DNA of 9,105 bases, from assembly GCA_009924885.1 (NCBI GenBank), contig RFQS01000085.1, positions 1-9,105 of the forward strand, written 5' to 3'. Origin of the DNA: Pseudomonadota bacterium (GTDB lineage: Bacteria > Cyanobacteriota > Vampirovibrionia > LMEP-6097). Each line of letters starts with the position of its first letter. Position 1 is the first letter of the stretch. The notes beneath the pieces were generated by a model, which searched no databases, was not told the origin of the DNA, and saw nothing but the letters and a program-made list of their open reading frames with translations. Shown here piece after piece: positions 6,243 through 9,105 of this stretch. Both the position numbers and the translations under genes were made by a program.

Positions 6243-7853
6243 CTGCAAAGAGTACTTAAAGCTGAAGAAATAAAAAATATAGACGAAGTCGCTGTCGCTG
6301 AGCAGGGAATCTTCTATATGCAGAGAGCTGCTCAGGGGCTTTTTAAGTTGATAGTTGGGCTGATTGAAAAAAATCATCAGAATTTTCTTTTAAGTTTTCC
6401 AAAAATAACAGTTTTTGCAGGGAAGGGTAATAATGGCGGAGATGGTATCCTTCTTGCAGCCGAGCTATTAAAGCATGGTTATAAAGTGAAATGCTATTCT
6501 ACTGCTCACCCTAGCGAATATCAAGGTGAATCAGCTCTCGCTTACCAGCTTTTCTTGCAGGCTGGTGGAAAGATTGATGTGATTCATAATGACGCAGATA
6601 TATTGTCTGTAAAACACTTTCTACTAAAGCAAGTGAATGGTATCTGGGTTGATGCATTGCTCGGGATTGGTTCTAAGGGTGCGGCTCATGGTATTTGTGC
6701 GAAGCTAATTGAGATTATAAATTCTACTAAGGTGCAGAGTAAATCACTCTGCGTGTCTGTTGATATCCCTTCTGGGATTGATGTTGATAGTGGTGAGGTG
6801 TTTGAACCTTCTATTAATGCTGATTATACGGTGCAGATGGGCTTCTCTAAAATATCTTCACTGTTTTATCCTGCTAAAACCAAGTATGGGCAGATAGTTT
6901 TTCAAGAATTAAAGTATCCTTTAGAATTAATTTCTCGCTCATCCTCTGTAAGGATTTTTTCAGTAGATCTTTCTATGGTTAAATCTTTTATTCCAGAAAG
7001 AAAAATAACAGGTTCTAAGTTTGATCATGGTGTTGGGATGCTGCTGGCGGGTTCTTACGGCATGAGTGGTGCTGCGATGCTCTCAGGAAGTGCTGCTATG
7101 CGTTCAGGGCTTGGTTTGTTGCATGTTTTTAGTTATGAATTAGTTTTGCCGATAATCGCGGCTAATCTCTGGGATGCTGTCCTGCACCCGATTGCAGAGA
7201 ATGTGAAAACTAATATTGATTATGTGAAAGATTTTCTTACATCTCGGAAGATAGATGCATTAGCCTTAGGTCCAGGTTTGTCGACAAATCCTAAAAGTAT
7301 TAGTCTGGTGAAGAATATTCTTGAATTGATGACTATGATTGACTCTAAGCCATTGATTCTAGATGCTGATGCGATTAATGCTTTCGTGGGTTCTGCTGAT
7401 CTTTTGAAAGCTTATCCTGGTGAGCTTTTAATAACTCCACACGCCAAAGAATTTTCTAGATTATTTCAAGAAGATATTTCAGAATATGCACCTTATGATA
7501 AGGCTAAATTTCTGAGTGAAACGGCTCAAAAATATTCTTTGAACATACTTTATAAAGGAGCTCCTACTTACGTTGCTCGCAGTAGTGGTGAAGTGTATAT
7601 AGTTCCTACAGGATGCTCTGCTCTTGCTAAAGCTGGTTCTGGAGATGTTTTAACTGGTTTAATCCTTTCTTTTGTAGCTCAAGGATTAGAACTGTATCAG
7701 GCAGCAATTCTTGCTGCTTATGTTCATAATCTCATGGGTTTACTTGCTGTAGAGAAGGATTCTGAATATTCTGTTTTAGCTAGTGATTTGATTAAATATG
7801 TTGGTATGGCGATAGAAATTTTAAAACAGGATGATATAAAAAATCCTTTGTGA
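6243..7853 (+). CDS. nnr: Bifunctional NAD(P)HX epimerase / ADP-dependent (S)-NAD(P)HX dehydratase
   Basis: This cytoplasmic repair enzyme converts damaged hydrated NADH/NADPH back to usable cofactor. The N-terminal YjeF_N epimerase domain has GKGNNGGDG (about 60-68), DALLGIGSKG and VSVDIPSGIDVDSGEV (about 171-186). The C-terminal ribokinase-like dehydratase has FDHGVGMLLAGSYGMSGAAM (about 260), GPGLS (343), DADAIN (374), TPHAKEF (398) and AGSGDVLTG (about 464) with its catalytic Asp. Both halves look intact. The first ATG (6318) would cut away VLKAEEIKNIDEVAVAEQGI, the equivalent of the family's VLTAEEMRxxDxxxxxxxGI. The frame is open back to a TGA, with no ATG, GTG or TTG. CTG at 6243, eight bases after GAGGAG, is the best start and gives 536 aa (511 aa from ATG). 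It is divergent from smc and has its own promoter candidate. Confidence 0.95.
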   Translation: MQRVLKAEEIKNIDEVAVAEQGIFYMQRAAQGLFKLIVGLIEKNHQNFLLSFPKITVFAGKGNNGGDGILLAAELLKHGYKVKCYSTAHPSEYQGESALAYQLFLQAGGKIDVIHNDADILSVKHFLLKQVNGIWVDALLGIGSKGAAHGICAKLIEIINSTKVQSKSLCVSVDIPSGIDVDSGEVFEPSINADYTVQMGFSKISSLFYPAKTKYGQIVFQELKYPLELISRSSSVRIFSVDLSMVKSFIPERKITGSKFDHGVGMLLAGSYGMSGAAMLSGSAAMRSGLGLLHVFSYELVLPIIAANLWDAVLHPIAENVKTNIDYVKDFLTSRKIDALALGPGLSTNPKSISLVKNILELMTMIDSKPLILDADAINAFVGSADLLKAYPGELLITPHAKEFSRLFQEDISEYAPYDKAKFLSETAQKYSLNILYKGAPTYVARSSGEVYIVPTGCSALAKAGSGDVLTGLILSFVAQGLELYQAAILAAYVHNLMGLLAVEKDSEYSVLASDLIKYVGMAIEILKQDDIKNPL

Positions 7854-7873
7854 GATGCTTTGTATCGGCATCT
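7853..7873 (+). terminator. Small hairpin after nnr, weak terminator candidate
   Basis: AGATGC (7853-7858) and GCATCT (7868-7873) form a 6-bp stem with a 9-base loop, starting in the nnr stop codon. Only ATTT follows, so the U-tract is poor. It may slow rather than end transcription, leaving the next gene possibly co-transcribed. Confidence 0.3.
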
Positions 7874-7879
7874 ATTTAA

Positions 7880-7951
7880 AGTTCTAAAGATCTTAATGAC
7901 GAAGCTAAGGCAAGTTCTGTATTTGAATCAATGATGGCTGCAATCGAGTAG
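7880..7951 (+). other. Coding-like open stretch (23 codons) in frame with the next gene
   Basis: Between TAA (7877-7879) and TAG (7949-7951) the frame used by the gene at 7964 reads SSKDLNDEAKASSVFESMMA and then AIE. It looks more like protein than random spacer. It has no start codon except the late ATG-ATG. It may be an older N-terminus of the downstream gene cut off by a stop, or chance. Confidence 0.2.
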
Positions 7952-7955
7952 AGGG
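7951..7955 (+). promoter_or_regulatory. Shine-Dalgarno GAGGG for the gene at 7964
   Basis: GAGGG lies eight bases before ATG 7964 and supports this start over any upstream reading. Confidence 0.55.
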
Positions 7956-7963
7956 TATTAAAT

Positions 7964-8596
7964 ATGGTTACTTTAACATCGTCTAGTACAAATCCTCCAA
8001 TTCCTTTTAATAACAGCCTATTACTGTCGTCTTCTTCGGGCGACTCGAATTTTCTTGACGGCGTTCGCAAGGAGTTTAATAAAATTATTGACAGTTACGG
8101 TCAACTTATGGCAAGTACCCCACGTGCCCCTAAAGAAAAAGAAAATCCTTGGCTGAATTTTGCTCCGTTAGGGCAAATTAACAGTTTACTCCCACTTAAT
8201 AAATTATTCGATAATAATCTAGGAAATATTTCAGAACAAAGCTTTTTGAAATATATGAATCAATTAAAGCAGGATGGAATAACATATTCACTAACAGCGG
8301 ATGGTAATCCAAAACAAACAAATTGCATTATTGCAGTTGGTGATTTTCTTAAAAAATATCTTACACCCAATCAAATAGAATCTATAAATTGGAATAAATT
8401 CTACAATAGAGATGGAACAGATATTTCTTACGAGGATAGTATTGCTGGAGCTCCTGGAGCTTTATCTGAAGCAGGTTTGGCTGATCAAGTCTTGAAATCT
8501 CGCGATAAAGAAAATTCTACACCAGAAAAGCGTAAAGCTTTTATAGGTAAGTTTTGTGAAATGATTGAAGCAGGGGCATTGGTTAAACAAAGCTGA
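7964..8596 (+). CDS. Hypothetical protein, possibly truncated at a sequence junction
   Basis: This is a 210-aa protein that I do not recognise. The first ~35 residues are rich in Ser, Thr, Asn and Pro and look disordered, with no signal peptide or membrane helix. The middle is helical and polar (SEQSFLKYMNQLKQDGITYS, then VGDFLKKYLTPNQIESINW). Around residues 146-157 the segment FYNRDGTDISYE recalls an EF-hand loop but lacks the acidic first position and misplaces the Ile, so I do not call it calcium-binding. The ATG has a good GAGGG eight bases upstream. It lies 110 bases downstream of nnr on the same strand. The last codons (GALVKQS) lie in the zone where a PKD-type minus-strand reading frame begins, so the true C-terminus may be missing or altered. 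Base use upstream of that zone matches the rest of the window. Confidence 0.6.
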   Translation: MVTLTSSSTNPPIPFNNSLLLSSSSGDSNFLDGVRKEFNKIIDSYGQLMASTPRAPKEKENPWLNFAPLGQINSLLPLNKLFDNNLGNISEQSFLKYMNQLKQDGITYSLTADGNPKQTNCIIAVGDFLKKYLTPNQIESINWNKFYNRDGTDISYEDSIAGAPGALSEAGLADQVLKSRDKENSTPEKRKAFIGKFCEMIEAGALVKQS

Positions 8597-9105
8597 TTAT
8601 TAGTATAGCTGAAGCCTGTTACAGCTCTTGGCTTAATGATGATGGTGAAGCCTGCAGTATCGGTGCAGCCATTTAAGTTAGAGGTTTTTCTAACTCTATA
8701 AGTCCCCGGTGCGGATGAATTGGTTTGAATAACACCCGTTCCTGAATTTAGGCTTAGGCCTGAAGGGGTTGCCGTATAAGTACCCGCTGTTCCGCCTGAA
8801 GCCAAAATAGGAGTAACTGTACCGGAGTTTCTGCAAACCTCAGCCACATTGTAAGAAAACCCTGCCACCGGGGCTGCAAATACCGTTACATTTTGAGAAA
8901 GCAGCGTTGAGCTGCAACCATTTTCATCGGTGGTTTGAAGCGTGATGGTTTTAACTCCTGTTGTTGAAAACACCACCTGATGTGGACCTGCACCTGTCCC
9001 GGGAGTGGCTATACCTCCACCAAAGTTCCAGGTGTACTGCGTAATCGGCACAACCGGAGTTGCATTAAAAGCAATATTGGCCGGTTGGTTGGTACAAACG
9101 CTTCC
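8485..9105 (-). CDS. PKD-domain surface protein fragment, Bacteroidetes-like (partial)
   Basis: The frame enters from the right edge with no start inside the window (it begins GSVCTNQPANIAFNATPV) and runs 206 codons. It contains a PKD fold: TQYTWNFGGG corresponds to the family's YxWDFGDG, followed by HQVVFSTTGVKTITLQTTDENGC. Then come two spaced units, each starting GFSY with Cys six residues later (GFSYNVAEVC, GFSYTNNQLC). The Thr/Ser/Gly-rich style and paired Cys spacing are typical of large secreted, gliding-motility-type proteins of Bacteroidetes, used as extracellular repeats. Family resemblance fades after the second Cys (codon 8587-8589); the last ~34 residues (from LTNAPASIIS) overlap the plus-strand gene antisense and look non-native. 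Base composition is clearly richer in G+C than the rest of the window. The fragment is therefore probably foreign to the replicon. Confidence 0.75.
   Translation of the reverse strand, partial: GSVCTNQPANIAFNATPVVPITQYTWNFGGGIATPGTGAGPHQVVFSTTGVKTITLQTTDENGCSSTLLSQNVTVFAAPVAGFSYNVAEVCRNSGTVTPILASGGTAGTYTATPSGLSLNSGTGVIQTNSSAPGTYRVRKTSNLNGCTDTAGFTIIIKPRAVTGFSYTNNQLCLTNAPASIISQNLPIKALRFSGVEFSLSRDFKT
8575..8600. other. Probable junction between two unrelated sequences
   Basis: To the left is AT-rich sequence with plus-strand coding. To the right is more balanced sequence with convincing minus-strand PKD coding. The plus-strand stop (8594-8596) and the last PKD-like Cys codon (8587-8589) coincide, so both genes end within a few bases. 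This is as expected for a chimeric assembly or an insertion/recombination end. No inverted repeats, target duplication or integrase are visible. Confidence 0.6.

Noticed and set aside
6202..6273. Plus-strand ATG ORF of 23 codons (MHRAVKQLAEEIIFCKEYLK...)
   Set aside because: It overlaps the nnr start in another frame and has no Shine-Dalgarno. A coupled leader peptide is conceivable but unsupported.
6195..6377. Minus-strand 60-codon frame over the nnr 5' end
   Set aside because: It is antisense to the conserved Nnr N-terminus and its Shine-Dalgarno.
209..7951. Stop-codon recoding (TAG read-through) to explain in-frame TAGs upstream of two genes
   Set aside because: smc and scpB end normally at TAG and scpA and nnr at TGA, so neither codon appears reassigned.
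7876..8070. Minus-strand 64-codon frame
   Set aside because: It is antisense to the 5' part of the hypothetical gene, which has the better start and ribosome binding site.
8399..8434. EF-hand-like loop in the hypothetical protein
   Set aside because: The first loop position is Phe instead of Asp/Asn and the conserved Ile is shifted by one, so only DG and the final Glu fit.

Overview
The window is AT-rich, apart from its last ~500 bases. It looks like a bacterial chromosome segment carrying housekeeping genes. The best lineage guess is a cyanobacterium-related, non-photosynthetic group (Melainabacteria/Vampirovibrionia-like). ScpA carries the GEIDPWDVD wording and SMC the VSGPNGSGKSN...FALGL...MRAEKL wording that I associate with cyanobacterial versions of these proteins. 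This is recall of family wording, not a search, so the lineage is only moderately supported.

Layout. Bases 1-241 are mostly non-coding, with a dyad and one possible small ORF. At 242-1177 (+) lies a divergent Coq4-superfamily protein with the complete HDxxH-x11-E metal-binding motif. It converges tail-to-tail, with a 4-base gap, on a minus-strand operon transcribed smc -> scpA -> scpB (6020 down to 1182) that encodes the whole Smc-ScpAB condensin. Both gene junctions in that operon overlap. A 222-base divergent intergenic region (6021-6242) holds a perfect TATAAT for smc, a TTGCAT-17-TATACT promoter for the gene to the right, and several dyads. At 6243-7853 (+) lies a fused NAD(P)HX epimerase/dehydratase (Nnr). 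At 7964-8596 (+) is an unrecognised protein.

From about 8575-8600 to the right edge the sequence changes character. Base composition becomes more balanced, and the minus strand encodes an incomplete PKD-domain surface protein of the Bacteroidetes type. The plus-strand protein and the PKD reading collide exactly there. A chimeric assembly join is the simplest explanation, and recent transfer is the alternative.

A second theme is start codons. Conserved N-terminal residues of both ScpA and Nnr lie upstream of the first ATG, in stretches without any ATG, GTG or TTG. Each has a good Shine-Dalgarno sequence placed before a non-standard codon (ATT for scpA, CTG for nnr). The coq4-like gene begins at best with GTG and has a suspicious open stretch in another frame just upstream. 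I found no convincing novel defence or mobile system here.
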